Source: Streptomyces sp. B1I3
GTDB taxonomy: Bacteria > Actinomycetota > Actinomycetes > Streptomycetales > Streptomycetaceae
DNA: 64,000 nucleotides
Direction of reading: 5' to 3'
Assembly (NCBI RefSeq): GCF_030816615.1
Contig: NZ_JAUSYD010000001.1
Coordinates: forward strand, 6,098,501 to 6,162,500
Shown here: positions 49,767 through 59,195 of the stretch, piece by piece
How the letters are laid out: the number at the start of each line of letters is the position of its first letter
How positions within the stretch are numbered: the first letter of the stretch is position 1
The notes under the pieces: generated by a model
Seen by the model: the letters and a program-made list of their open reading frames with translations, nothing else
Database searches by the model: none
Told to the model about the DNA's origin: nothing
Program-made: the position numbers and the translations under genes

Positions 49767-49818
49767 GGTCGGCCAAGTAATGGGTTACAGTGGCGCTCGG
49801 TCAATTACTTGGCCGACC
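49767..49818. promoter_or_regulatory. Twin MarR operators in the divergent promoter
   Basis: GGTCGGCCAAGTAAT (49767-49781) is repeated in perfect inverted form, ATTACTTGGCCGACC, at 49804-49818. Each copy is itself close to a palindrome (CTTGG..CCAAG). The pair brackets the 22-base promoter core between the marR and old yellow enzyme genes. Confidence 0.82.
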
Positions 49819-49841
49819 ACATAACTCCCCTGGGGGCTCCC

Positions 49842-50912
49842 ATGACCACAGTGTTCGATCCCGTCGATCTCTCCGGTACGCAGCTTTCCAACCGCATCGC
49901 CCTCGCACCCATGACCCGCAGCCGGGCAGGCGAGGGGGGCACGGCCACCGACCTCACCGTCACGTACTACACCCAGCGGGCCTCGGCCGGGCTCCTCATC
50001 ACCGAGGGCATCCAGCCGTCCGTGGTCGGTCAGGGATACCCCTCCACCCCTGGCCTGCACAGTGCCGAGCAGGTCGCCTCCTGGCGCAGGGTCACCGAGT
50101 CCGTCCACGCGGCCGGCGGCCGGATCTTCGCCCAGATCATGCACGCGGGCCGGATCGGCCACCCCGTCCTGCTGCCGGACGGGCTGATCCCGGTCGCCCC
50201 CTCTCCGGTCGCCGCGCCCGGCCAGATCTACACCCAGGTGGGTCCCCAGGACTTCGTGGAGCCGCACGAGCTCACCGACGCCGAGATCCGTACGACCATA
50301 GGCGACTTCGCCACGGCCGCCCGCAACGCCGTCGACGCGGGATTCGACGGGGTGGAGCTGCACGGCGCCAACGGCTATCTGATCCACCAGTTCCTGGCCC
50401 CCAACACGAACCTGCGCACCGACGCGTGGGGCGGGTCGGAGCAGGCGCGCATCCGGTTCGCCGTCGAGGTCGTCAAGGCGGTCGTCGCCGAGATCGGCGC
50501 CGGGCGGACCGCTCTGCGCATCTCACCCGGCAACCCGTACAACGGCATCGAGGAGCCCGTGCCGGACGCCCTCTACACGGCCCTCGTCGCGGAGCTGGAG
50601 CCGCTCGGGCTCGCCTACCTGCACGTACTGGAGCAGGGCGACATCCGCGAGCTCACGCTCGCGCTGCGCAAGCAGTTCTCCGGCACCCTCGTCCTCAACG
50701 TGTTCTCCGACGGGCCGACCGGGCCCGAGCACCACACGGTGATCGACGACGGGACCGCGGACCTGATCTCCTACGGCGCCCTGTTCCTCGCCAACCCGGA
50801 CCTGCCTGCCAGGCTCAAGTCGGGCGGGCCGTTCAACACGCCTGACCCGGCCACCTTCTTCGGCGGCGACGCGAAGGGCTACACCGACTATCCGGCGCTG
50901 GACGCCGTCTGA
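49842..50912 (+). CDS. Old yellow enzyme-family alkene reductase
   Basis: The 356-residue FMN flavoprotein is a class I old yellow enzyme (NemA-like): LSNRIALAPMTRSRAGEGGT (about 14-33), QIMHAGRIGHP, GFDGVELHGANGYLIHQFLA (about 172-191) with the His-x-x-Asn substrate pair, NTNLRTDAWGGS and DLISYGALFLANPDLPARL. It reduces activated alkenes, quinones or nitro compounds with NAD(P)H. ATG 49842 is preferred to a frame start at 49809 that lies within the operator. It is divergent from and probably controlled by the MarR gene. Confidence 0.93.
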   Translation: MTTVFDPVDLSGTQLSNRIALAPMTRSRAGEGGTATDLTVTYYTQRASAGLLITEGIQPSVVGQGYPSTPGLHSAEQVASWRRVTESVHAAGGRIFAQIMHAGRIGHPVLLPDGLIPVAPSPVAAPGQIYTQVGPQDFVEPHELTDAEIRTTIGDFATAARNAVDAGFDGVELHGANGYLIHQFLAPNTNLRTDAWGGSEQARIRFAVEVVKAVVAEIGAGRTALRISPGNPYNGIEEPVPDALYTALVAELEPLGLAYLHVLEQGDIRELTLALRKQFSGTLVLNVFSDGPTGPEHHTVIDDGTADLISYGALFLANPDLPARLKSGGPFNTPDPATFFGGDAKGYTDYPALDAV

Positions 50913-50941
50913 GCCGGAGGCGGCGCCACCGTCGCGGTCCC

Positions 50942-50983
50942 GCCCCGTCACCGGGCCGGTCCCCTTGCGGCGGGTGACGGGGC
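50942..50983. terminator. Bidirectional terminator candidate
   Basis: Perfect 11-base arms GCCCCGTCACC (50942-50952) and GGTGACGGGGC (50973-50983) with a 20-base loop lie between the convergent old yellow enzyme and LacI genes. Confidence 0.65.
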
Positions 50984-51031
50984 AGGCGGCGGGCCGGGCG
51001 GCGGGCTCCGTGCGGGCCCGCCCGGTGTCCG

Positions 51032-52066
51032 TCACGCGGAGTCGCGGCGTACCAGCTCCGTGGGCAGGATGACCGCGGCCGGGTCCTCCCCGCCGATCTG
51101 CGCCAGCAGCACCCGGACCATCTCCGCGCTGATCCGGTCCCACGGCTGGCGGACCGTCGTCAGCTCGGGGCGCGCGGCGAGCGCCGCCGGGGAGTCGTCG
51201 AAACCGCCGACGGCGATGTCCTGCGGCACCCGCCGGCCCGCCCGTTCAAGCGCGGTGAGCACCCCTTGTGCCATCAGGTCCGAGGCGACGAACACCGCGT
51301 CGACGTCCGCCGCCCGGTCCAGCAGGAGCGAGGCCGCCGCCTCGCCGCCCGCCCGGCTGTAGTCACCCGGCACGACCAGTGCCTCGTCGAGGGGCAACCC
51401 GCACTCGGCGAGCGTCTCGCGGTAGCCCGCCAGCCGCTCCACTCCGCCCGGGGTGTCCAGCGGCCCCGTGACCGTGGCGATCCGGCGGCGCCCCGACTCG
51501 TACAGGAAGCGCACCATGTCCCGGGCGCCGTTGCGGTCGTCGGCGGCGACGTAGCTCACCTTCGACCCGTGCCCGAGCGGCTTGCCGCAGGCCACCAGCG
51601 GGACCCCGGCCTCGTGCAGCTGGGCGGCGACCGGGTCGCCGGAGTGGTTGGAGACGAGCAGCACCCCGTCGACGTGCCCGGCGATGTACCGCATGTTCCG
51701 GCGGCGCTCGGCCTCCGTCCCGGCGATCATCAGCAGCAGTGGGATGTCGTGTGCGGCGAGCGCGGTGGTGCATCCGCGCAGCAGCACGTTGAAGTTGGGG
51801 TCCTCGAAGAAGCGCTCCTGGGGTTCGGTCAGCAGGAACGCCACGGAGTCGGAGCGGCCGGTGATCAGGGAGCGGGCGTGCCGGTTCACGGTGTAGCCGG
51901 TCCGGCGTATGGCGGACTGCACCGCTTCGAGCGCGGCCGGGCTGACGTTGTGACCGCCGTTGAGCACCCGGGAGACCGTGCCCCGGGAGACCCCGGCCTC
52001 CCGGGCGACGTCGTGGATCGTCGGGGGGCGGCGGCGTCCGGTGCCGTTCTGTTCTGTGCGGCTCAT
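51032..52066 (-). CDS. LacI-family regulator of the galactan cluster
   Basis: The 344-residue regulator has a LacI helix-turn-helix and hinge (about 15-62; TIHDVAREAGVSRGTVSRVL, NGGHNVSPAALEAV) and a periplasmic-binding-type effector domain (VDGVLLVSNHSG, YRETLAECGLPLDEALVVPG, DAVFVASDLMAQGVLTALER, DIAVGGFDDSPAA). It follows the ABC genes on the same strand and most likely binds the LacI-like palindrome at 55257-55272, releasing it with galactobiose or a related sugar. The effector is inferred. Confidence 0.92.
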   Translation of the reverse strand: MSRTEQNGTGRRRPPTIHDVAREAGVSRGTVSRVLNGGHNVSPAALEAVQSAIRRTGYTVNRHARSLITGRSDSVAFLLTEPQERFFEDPNFNVLLRGCTTALAAHDIPLLLMIAGTEAERRRNMRYIAGHVDGVLLVSNHSGDPVAAQLHEAGVPLVACGKPLGHGSKVSYVAADDRNGARDMVRFLYESGRRRIATVTGPLDTPGGVERLAGYRETLAECGLPLDEALVVPGDYSRAGGEAAASLLLDRAADVDAVFVASDLMAQGVLTALERAGRRVPQDIAVGGFDDSPAALAARPELTTVRQPWDRISAEMVRVLLAQIGGEDPAAVILPTELVRRDSA

Positions 52067-52108
52067 GGTGCTTGATCTTTCATCAAGGGAAGCCCTGTTG
52101 AGGAGCTG

Positions 52109-52966
52109 TCAGGACTTTACGGCGCCGGAGAGCAGGTCGAGGCTCCAGAACCGCTGGATCACGAGGAACAGGGCGATCAGCGGAATGATCGCCAGGAGCG
52201 CGCCGGTGACGACCAGGGTGTAGAGGGCGGGGGTGTTGGCGCCCTGCTGGAGCAGCGTGTAGAGCCCCAGGGTCACCGGGAACTTCTCGTCGTCGCCGAG
52301 CATGATGTAGGGCAGCAGGAAGTTGTTCCACACGGCCACGAACTGGAACAGGAAGACGGTGACGAGCCCCGGCAGCATCATCGGCAGCGCGATGGTCCGG
52401 AAGATGCGCCACTCGCCGCCGCCGTCCATGCGCCCGGCCTCGATCACGTCGGCCGGCACGGCCGCGGCGGCGTAGATCCGGGCCAGGTAGACCCCGTACG
52501 GGGAGAGGACGACGGGCAGCAGCACCGACAGGTACGAGTCGGTCATGTCCGCCTTGGCCAGCAGCAGGTACTGCGGGACGGCCAAGATGACCGGCGGCAT
52601 CAGCACCCCCGCCAGCAGGACGTTGAAGACGGTTTCCTTGCCGCGGAAGCGGTACACGGCCAGGGCGTAGCCCGAGACCGCCGACACCACGGTGGAGAGG
52701 AGGGCGCCCGCCCCGGCGTAGAAGGCGGAGTTCGCCATCCACCTCCAGTACACGCCGTCGCGGTAGGCCGAGAGGTCGGCGACGTTCTCGGCGAAACCCG
52801 AGCCCGGCAGGAAGGTGAAGGTGGAGAACAGTTCGCTGCCGGACTTGGTGGAGGCGACCAGGACCCAGAGGACCGGCAGCAGGCAGTACACGGCCCCGAG
52901 GAGCAGCGCGGCGGTGGGGACGAGCGGGAAGCGCCGTCGGCCGGTGGCGATGGACGGGGTGCTCAT
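52109..52966 (-). CDS. Sugar ABC transporter permease (MalG type)
   Basis: The 285-residue membrane protein has six predicted helices and the EAA loop VIEAGRMDGGGEWRIFRTIA (about 190-209). It is the second permease of a CUT1 importer with the two genes upstream; its ATG (52966) overlaps the stop of the MalF-type gene by four bases. The linked GH42 and GH53 enzymes suggest galacto-oligosaccharide uptake. No ATPase gene is present. Confidence 0.9.
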   Translation of the reverse strand: MSTPSIATGRRRFPLVPTAALLLGAVYCLLPVLWVLVASTKSGSELFSTFTFLPGSGFAENVADLSAYRDGVYWRWMANSAFYAGAGALLSTVVSAVSGYALAVYRFRGKETVFNVLLAGVLMPPVILAVPQYLLLAKADMTDSYLSVLLPVVLSPYGVYLARIYAAAAVPADVIEAGRMDGGGEWRIFRTIALPMMLPGLVTVFLFQFVAVWNNFLLPYIMLGDDEKFPVTLGLYTLLQQGANTPALYTLVVTGALLAIIPLIALFLVIQRFWSLDLLSGAVKS

Positions 52967-53889
52967 CGGGAGTCTCCCTGCTTCGTACGGGAGTTGGCCG
53001 CCTTGAGGAAGCCGAAGGACAGGGCGAGGGTGGCCAGCGCGATGAGGACTGCCTGTGCGGCCGCCGCGTAGATGTCGTTGTTGACGAAGGCGTCCTGGTA
53101 GACCTTCATCAGCGGACTCCAGGTGGTGGAGAGCGAGTTGGTCAGCGGCTTCAGCGTCGTCGGCTCGCTGAACACCTGGAGCGTCGCGATGATCGAGAAG
53201 AAGAAGGTCAGGATCAGGGACGGCGCCACCATCGGGATCTTGATCCGCAGCGCGATCTGCAGCTGCGAGCAGCCGTCGAGCCGCGCGGCCTCGAAGATCT
53301 CGGCGGGGATCGCCCGCAGCGAGGTGTAGATCACGATCATGTTGAAGCCGGTGCCGCCCCACACCGCGATGTTCGCCAGCGAGAGGTACAGCGGCCCGCC
53401 GTCCAGCAGATCGGGCTGCGGAAGCCCCATGGCGTCGAGGAGGTAAAGGAAGGGGCTGACGTCGGGCAGGTAGAGGAAGCCCCACATCAGCGCGGCGATG
53501 ACGCCGGGGATCGCGAACGGCAGGAAGATCGCCAGCCTGGTGAAGCCGCGCAGCCGGAGCCCTTCGGTGTCCAGCAGCAGGGCGAACAGGAGGGCGAGGC
53601 CGAGCATCACCGGGACGACGATCGCGCCGTAACCGAGGATGCGCAGCGCTCCGTGCAGCAGCTCCGAGTCGGAGAGGGCGTCGGCGTAGTTGGAGAGGCC
53701 GGCCCAGACCTCGTCCCGGGCGCCCTTGCCGAGGCCGAGTCCCCTGACCTCGGTCCGGCGGAAGCTGAGGTAGAGGGCGTAGCCGATGGGCAGGGCGAAG
53801 AAGAGCAGGAACAGGACGGTGGCGGGGACGAGGAAGGCGTACGGGGCGCTCTTGACCCCGTATGCCTTCCTGCGGGGTGTACGTGTCAC
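52963..53889 (-). CDS. Sugar ABC transporter permease (MalF type)
   Basis: The 308-residue membrane protein starts VTRTPRRKAYGVKSAPYAFL and has six predicted helices. The EAA loop is FEAARLDGCSQLQIALRIKI (about 207-226). GTG 53889 overlaps the stop of the solute-binding protein gene (GTGA), and the MalG-type gene overlaps its own stop, giving a tight three-gene transporter. Confidence 0.9.
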   Translation of the reverse strand: MTRTPRRKAYGVKSAPYAFLVPATVLFLLFFALPIGYALYLSFRRTEVRGLGLGKGARDEVWAGLSNYADALSDSELLHGALRILGYGAIVVPVMLGLALLFALLLDTEGLRLRGFTRLAIFLPFAIPGVIAALMWGFLYLPDVSPFLYLLDAMGLPQPDLLDGGPLYLSLANIAVWGGTGFNMIVIYTSLRAIPAEIFEAARLDGCSQLQIALRIKIPMVAPSLILTFFFSIIATLQVFSEPTTLKPLTNSLSTTWSPLMKVYQDAFVNNDIYAAAAQAVLIALATLALSFGFLKAANSRTKQGDSR

Positions 53890-55202
53890 TCCGAGACTCC
53901 GAAGCCCTGCTTCTTCAGGTCCGCGACGGTGGCGTCCTGCATCGCGGTCAGCGCGGTGCCGAAGTCCGACTTGTTCTTGGCTGCCGCGGCGAAGTTGTCC
54001 TTGAAGGCGCTGTACGCGACGTTGACGTTCGGGCCCCAGGCCGCGGGAGCGGTGCCCTGGGCGATCTCGGCGGCCTCGGTGTAGAAGGCGGGCTGGTTGG
54101 AGAAGTAGTCCGGAGCCTTCGAGAGTGCGCCGGCGGTCTGGGCAGCCGTCGCGGCGGGGTAGATGCCGCTCTCCTTCACCAGCGCGGCGAGCGCGGCGGG
54201 GTCCGTGTTCAGCCACTTCGCGAAGGTGGCGGCGGCCTTCTTGTTCTTCGAGTCGTTGGTCACGGCGGTCGAGGAGCCGCCCCAGCTGCCGGTGACGCTC
54301 TCACCCGCGGTCCACTGGGGGAGGGGGGCCATCGCCCACTTCCCCTTCGTGTCGGGCGCGGCGGTGGTCAGGGTGCCGGGTGCCCAGACGGCGCTGACCC
54401 AGGCGACCTGCTTGCCGGTGTTGAGCGCCTTGTTCCACGCCGGGGTGTACATCGGCTGGTTGTCGATGGCGCCCTCCTTGACCAGACCGCCCCAGAAGTC
54501 GGCCACCTTCTGCGTGGCGGGGTCGTCGATCGCGACCTTCCACTTGTCGCCGCCCGTGGTCCACCACTTCGCGCCCGCCTGCTGGGCGAGGCCCGCGAAG
54601 AGGCCCGAGTCGTTGGAGGAGAAGGTGGTGAGGTCCTTGTCCGGCGCCTTCTTCTTCAGCGCCCGGGCGGTCTCGGCGAACTCGTCCCAGGTGGTGGGCA
54701 CGGTCAGGCCGTACTGCTTGAAGAGGTCCTGGCGGTAGTAGAACATCAGCGGGCCCGAGTCCTGCGGCAGCGCGTACAGGGCGTCCGAGCCGAGCGTCGT
54801 CTGCTGCCAGATCCCGTCGGCGAACGCGCCCTTCGCGTCACCCGCCTCCTGCGATATGTCGGCGAGGACGTCGTTGGAGACGAGGGTGGGGAGCGCCTGG
54901 TATTCGGCCTGGACCAGGTCGGGGGCCTTGTGGGCCTTCGCCGCCGTGATGATCTTGGTGACGAGGTCGTCACCCGACGCCTGCTTCTTCACCGTGACCG
55001 TGATGCCGGCCTCCTTGCCGGGGCCCTTGTTCCAGATGTCCGCGACCTTGTCCAGGCCGGGCGCCCACGCCCAGTAGGTCAGGGAGGCGGGTCCGGAGGC
55101 GGCCGGCTCCTCGCCCCCGTCGTCCGGGGAGCCGCAGCCCGAGAGCAGGGCGGTGGCGGTGAGTGCGGCGGCGGTGGACACCGCGAGGGTGCGGTATTTC
55201 AT
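53886..55202 (-). CDS. Sugar ABC transporter solute-binding lipoprotein (galactan cluster)
   Basis: The 438-residue lipoprotein has signal MKYRTLAVSTAAALTATALL with lipobox LLSGC (Cys23) and a CUT1 binding fold (LTYWAWAPGLDKVADIWNKG, PDLVQAEYQALPTLV, YALPQDSGPLMFYYRQDLFK, SWGGSSTAV). It is the first gene of the importer operon. The operator at 55257-55272 lies between it and the divergent GH42 gene. Its likely ligands are beta-1,4-galacto-oligosaccharides released by the GH53 enzyme. Confidence 0.92.
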   Translation of the reverse strand: MKYRTLAVSTAAALTATALLSGCGSPDDGGEEPAASGPASLTYWAWAPGLDKVADIWNKGPGKEAGITVTVKKQASGDDLVTKIITAAKAHKAPDLVQAEYQALPTLVSNDVLADISQEAGDAKGAFADGIWQQTTLGSDALYALPQDSGPLMFYYRQDLFKQYGLTVPTTWDEFAETARALKKKAPDKDLTTFSSNDSGLFAGLAQQAGAKWWTTGGDKWKVAIDDPATQKVADFWGGLVKEGAIDNQPMYTPAWNKALNTGKQVAWVSAVWAPGTLTTAAPDTKGKWAMAPLPQWTAGESVTGSWGGSSTAVTNDSKNKKAAATFAKWLNTDPAALAALVKESGIYPAATAAQTAGALSKAPDYFSNQPAFYTEAAEIAQGTAPAAWGPNVNVAYSAFKDNFAAAAKNKSDFGTALTAMQDATVADLKKQGFGVSE

Positions 55203-55256
55203 GGTTTCTCCCCTGACGAGACGAACAGGCGCCTCGGCGGCCTGGCCGGAACGGCG

Positions 55257-55272
55257 CTGTGAGCGTTCACAG
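55257..55272. promoter_or_regulatory. LacI-type operator in the divergent galactan promoter
   Basis: CTGTGAGCGTTCACAG is a near-perfect palindrome (6-base arms CTGTGA/TCACAG) of LacI-family type, 55 bases before the binding-protein start and about 120 before the GH42 start. It fits the LacI protein encoded at 51032-52066. Confidence 0.75.
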
Positions 55273-55390
55273 TAGAGAAACGAAACCGACACTTGTCAAT
55301 GGTTGTTGCTGTGCGGTTATGTTGGCTCTGCGCCGCCGAGAGTGTGTGTGCACGTTCCCAGAAGTTGTCCCGAAGAGCCAGGAGCTGTCC

Positions 55391-57436
55391 ATGCCGCACT
55401 CAGAATCCGCTCCCTACCCCGTCGGCCTGCACAAGCTGGCCTTCGGCGGCGACTACAACCCCGAGCAGTGGCCCGAAGAGGTCTGGCACGAGGACGTACG
55501 CCTGATGCGGGAAGCCGGCGTGAGCATGGTCAGCGTCGGGATCTTCTCCTGGGCACTGCTGGAACCCGAACCGGGCACCTACGACTTCGGCTGGCTCGAC
55601 CGCCTGATGGACCTGCTGCAGGTCAACGGCATCCGCGCCGACCTCGGCACCCCCACCGTCGCCCCGCCGGCCTGGTTCTACCGCGCCCACCCCGAAGCCC
55701 TGCCGGTCAGCCGGGACGGAGTGCGCTACGCCTTCGGGTCACGCGGCGCCATCTGCCACAGCTCGGCCCCCTACCGGGCGGCGGCGGCGGAGATCACCGA
55801 GCAGCTCGCCCGCCGGTACGCGAGCCACCCCGCCCTCGCGATGTGGCACGTCCACAACGAGTACGGCGTCCCCGTCAGCGCCTGCTACTGCGACAGTTGC
55901 GGCGCGCACTTCCGCCGCTGGCTCGCGGCCCGGCACGGCTCGGTCGACGCGGTCAACGAAGCCTGGGGCACCGCGTTCTGGGGCCAGCGCTACCGCACCC
56001 TCGACGAGATCGACCCGCCCCGCACCACGCCGACCGTCGGCAACCCCGCCCAGCAGCTGGACTACGCCCGCTTCGCCGACGCCACCATGCGCGAGAACTT
56101 CACCGCCGAACGCGACATCCTGCACCGGCTCGCCCCCGGCGTCCCGGTCACCACCAACTTCATGACCGCCCTCAGCCAGTGCGAATCCGTCGACTACTGG
56201 GCCTGGGGCCGCGAGGTCGACCTCGTCACCAACGACCACTACCTGATCACCGACGGCCGCCGCACCCACGTCAACCTCGCCATGGCCGCCGACCTCACCC
56301 GCTCCGTGGCGGGCGGCGCCCCCTGGCTGCTGCTGGAACACTCCACCAGCGGCGTCAACTGGCAGCCCCGCAACCCCGCCAAGCGCCCCGGCGAGATGGC
56401 CCGCAACAGCCTCGCCCACGTCGCCCGGGGCTCCGAGGGCGCCATGTTCTTCCAGTGGCGCCAGTCCCGGCGCGGAGCCGAGAAGTTCCACTCCGCGATG
56501 GTCCCGCACGCCGGTACCGACTCGCGCATCTGGCGCGAGGTGAGCGCACTCGGCGCCGGCCTCGGCCTGCTGGAAGGCATCCGGGGCACCCGGACCGTCG
56601 CCGACGTGGCCATGCTCTGGGACTGGCAGTCCTGGTGGGCCCAGTCCCTGGAGTGGCGCCCCAGCGAGGAGCACGACGCCCGCGAGCGGGCCGACACCTT
56701 CTACGCCTCGCTCTACGACCGCCACCTCACCGTCGACTTCGCCCACCCGGACGCGGATCTCTCCGCGTACCCCCTGGTCGTCGTCCCCGCCCTCTACCTC
56801 GCGACCGAGGCGACCGGCCGCAACCTGCGCCGGTACGTCGAGGGCGGTGGCACCCTCGTCGTCTCGTACTTCTCCGGCATCGTCGACGCGGACGATGCCG
56901 TCCACCCCGGCCCCTACCCGGGTGTGCTGCGCGACGTCCTGGGCCTGACCGTCGAGGAGTTCTCTCCGCTCGGCGAGGGCGAAACGGTCCGCCTGATCAC
57001 GCCCGAGGGCGCCCCCGAGGGCCCGGAGCTCACCGGCGACCTCTGGTCGGACGTGGTGATCCCGCGCGGCGCCGAGACGCTCTGGTCGTACGCCGACGGC
57101 ATCCCGGCCGGCCGGCCCGCCGTCACCCGCAACCGGCTCGGCGAGGGCACCGCCTGGTACATCTCCACGCGGCTCTCCGGCCCCGGCCTGGACGCCGTCC
57201 TGGACCGCGCCGCCGCCGACGCCGGCATCGAAGCCCGCACCGGCCTGCCGTACGACGTCGAGGTCGTCCGCCGCACCGGTGAGAGCGGCACCTACCTCTT
57301 CGTGATCAACCACACGGACGCCGAGGCCGGAGTGGCGCTGGACGCCCCCGGCACCGAACTCCTCACCGGCGAGCCCGCCGTGGACAAGCTCGCCGTTCCG
57401 GCGGGCGCGGTCCGTGTCGTGCGGCTCGACGGCTGA
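55391..57436 (+). CDS. Intracellular beta-galactosidase, GH42 family
   Basis: The 681-residue enzyme begins GGDYNPEQWPEEVWHEDVRL, typical of GH42. Glu157 in WHVHNEYGVP is the acid/base and Glu316 in LLLEHSTSGVNW the nucleophile. A zinc-type cysteine cluster (CYCDSC, about 165) precedes the active-site region. A trimerisation domain and C-terminal beta-sandwich follow. No signal peptide is present. It should release galactose from imported galacto-oligosaccharides. ATG 55391 follows AGGAGC. It is divergent from the importer and upstream of the secreted GH53 gene. Confidence 0.93.
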   Translation: MPHSESAPYPVGLHKLAFGGDYNPEQWPEEVWHEDVRLMREAGVSMVSVGIFSWALLEPEPGTYDFGWLDRLMDLLQVNGIRADLGTPTVAPPAWFYRAHPEALPVSRDGVRYAFGSRGAICHSSAPYRAAAAEITEQLARRYASHPALAMWHVHNEYGVPVSACYCDSCGAHFRRWLAARHGSVDAVNEAWGTAFWGQRYRTLDEIDPPRTTPTVGNPAQQLDYARFADATMRENFTAERDILHRLAPGVPVTTNFMTALSQCESVDYWAWGREVDLVTNDHYLITDGRRTHVNLAMAADLTRSVAGGAPWLLLEHSTSGVNWQPRNPAKRPGEMARNSLAHVARGSEGAMFFQWRQSRRGAEKFHSAMVPHAGTDSRIWREVSALGAGLGLLEGIRGTRTVADVAMLWDWQSWWAQSLEWRPSEEHDARERADTFYASLYDRHLTVDFAHPDADLSAYPLVVVPALYLATEATGRNLRRYVEGGGTLVVSYFSGIVDADDAVHPGPYPGVLRDVLGLTVEEFSPLGEGETVRLITPEGAPEGPELTGDLWSDVVIPRGAETLWSYADGIPAGRPAVTRNRLGEGTAWYISTRLSGPGLDAVLDRAAADAGIEARTGLPYDVEVVRRTGESGTYLFVINHTDAEAGVALDAPGTELLTGEPAVDKLAVPAGAVRVVRLDG

Positions 57437-57556
57437 GGCGCACCAACGCACACCGAGGTACAGCAAGGCACACCGAAGGCGCCCCCGAGCCGCACCACGG
57501 GGCGCCGAGGTGTGCACATCCCCGCGTCACCCATAACGGTCGAAGGGACATCGACT

Positions 57557-59116
57557 ATGTACGGAACAACGCACACGCGCGCCAAGGCGGCGGGGGCGGT
57601 GGCCGCACTCTCCGGCCTCGTGTTCGCCGCGCTCCCCGCCCAGGCCGCCCATGCGGCCACCGCCCCCGTCAACACCGGCTTCGAGTCGGGCGCGTCCGGC
57701 TGGTCGACGTACTCCGCCGGCGGGCAGAACGCCGCCTCCTTCACCGAGACGGGCGGCCACGGCGGCAGCACCCGGCTCAGCCACTGGTCGGCCTCGGCGT
57801 ACAAGGTCGAGACCTACCAGTACCTGAGCGGCCTCACCGACGGCACGTACACGCTCAGCGCCTGGGTCCGCTCCGGCGGAGGCCAGAACTCCGCCTACAT
57901 CGCCCTGCGCAACTGCGGGTCCGCCGAGCAGCGCACCGACCTGCCGCCGACCGCGAACGGCGCCTGGGTCCGGCTCGTGACGTCCGTCAAGGTGAGCGGC
58001 GGCTCCTGCACCATCAGCCTCAACTCCGACGCACACGCTGGGGAGTGGGCGAACTTCGACGACATCACCTTCACGCCCGGAAGCACCGGGCTGAGCGTCA
58101 GGGGTGGTGACCTCTCCACGCTCGCGAAGAACGAGGCGTACGGCGCGAAGTACCGCAACGCGAGCGGAACGGCCGGGGACGCCTTGAGTATCCTCAAGAG
58201 CTCCGGGATGAACTACGTACGCCTCAAGGTGTGGGTGAACCCGGCCGACGGCTACAACGACAAGGCCCACGTCCTCGCCATGGCCAAGCGCGCCAAGGCC
58301 CTCGGCATGAAGACCCTCGTCGACTTCCACTACTCCGACGCCTGGGCCGACCCGGGCAAGCAGAACAAGCCGGCCGCCTGGGCCGGCCACAACTACGGCC
58401 AACTGCGCACCGACGTCTACAACCACACCTACGACGTGCTGAACGCCCTGAAGGCGCAGGGGACCACGGCCGACATGGTGCAGATCGGCAACGAGACCAA
58501 CGCCGGGATGCTGTGGCCCGAAGGCTCCACCGACAACTGGTCTCAGCTGGCCGGCCTCCTGACCTCGGGAGCGAACGCCGCCAAGGCGGTCTCCTCCGGT
58601 ACGAAGGTCGCGCTGCACCTCGCCAAGGGCGGCGACAACGCGGGCACCCGCTGGTGGTTCGACAACGCCGTGGCGTACAAGGTGCCGTTCGACGTCATCG
58701 CCCTCTCCTACTACGGCTACTGGCACGGCTCGCTGTCCGAGCTCCAGACCAACCTCGACGACGCCGCCTCCCGCTACGGGAAGCCGGTGCTGGTCGCCGA
58801 GACCGCCTACGCCCACACGCTCGCCGACGCCGACGGCCTGGAGAACAACGTGGCCACCGCCGACCAGCTGGTCACCGGCTACCCGGCGACCCCGGCCGGC
58901 CAGGCGGCGAACCTCCGGGACGTCATGAACGTCGTCGAAGCCGTCCCGAACGGCCGGGGGCTCGGTGCCGTGTACTGGGAGCCCGCCTGGACCGCCGTGA
59001 AGGGCAGCGGCTGGGACCCCGCCGACCCGTCCTCGGGCAACGCGTGGGAGAACCAGGCGGTGTTCGACTACAACGGCAGGCTGCTCCCGGCGGCAGCCTG
59101 GTTCTCGCACAGGTAG
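57557..59116 (+). CDS. Secreted endo-beta-1,4-galactanase, GH53 family
   Basis: The 519-residue protein has a Sec signal (about 1-34, ending AHAAT), an N-terminal beta-sandwich module (about 38-175; GFESGASGWSTYSAGGQNAA, LNSDAHAGEWANFDDITF) that may be a galactan-binding CBM61-like domain, and a GH53 TIM barrel (about 180-519). Catalytic glutamates lie in VQIGNETNAGML and VLVAETAY. It would cut arabinogalactan type I outside the cell. ATG 57557 follows GAAGGG. It follows the GH42 gene by 120 bases. Confidence 0.93.
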   Translation: MYGTTHTRAKAAGAVAALSGLVFAALPAQAAHAATAPVNTGFESGASGWSTYSAGGQNAASFTETGGHGGSTRLSHWSASAYKVETYQYLSGLTDGTYTLSAWVRSGGGQNSAYIALRNCGSAEQRTDLPPTANGAWVRLVTSVKVSGGSCTISLNSDAHAGEWANFDDITFTPGSTGLSVRGGDLSTLAKNEAYGAKYRNASGTAGDALSILKSSGMNYVRLKVWVNPADGYNDKAHVLAMAKRAKALGMKTLVDFHYSDAWADPGKQNKPAAWAGHNYGQLRTDVYNHTYDVLNALKAQGTTADMVQIGNETNAGMLWPEGSTDNWSQLAGLLTSGANAAKAVSSGTKVALHLAKGGDNAGTRWWFDNAVAYKVPFDVIALSYYGYWHGSLSELQTNLDDAASRYGKPVLVAETAYAHTLADADGLENNVATADQLVTGYPATPAGQAANLRDVMNVVEAVPNGRGLGAVYWEPAWTAVKGSGWDPADPSSGNAWENQAVFDYNGRLLPAAAWFSHR

Positions 59117-59124
59117 GCCGCCCC

Positions 59125-59160
59125 GCCGGTCCGGACCACCCGCGGGCGGTCCGGACCGGC
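59125..59160. terminator. Bidirectional terminator
   Basis: Perfect 13-base arms GCCGGTCCGGACC (59125-59137) and GGTCCGGACCGGC (59148-59160) with a 10-base loop lie between the convergent galactanase and TetR genes. Confidence 0.83.
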
Positions 59161-59195
59161 GACAGCCTCGCACGCCCGCTGCCCTTCCTCGCGGC

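Noticed and set aside
49809..49841. Earlier start for the old yellow enzyme
   Set aside because: The codon lies inside the operator repeat and the extra 11 residues are not part of the family.
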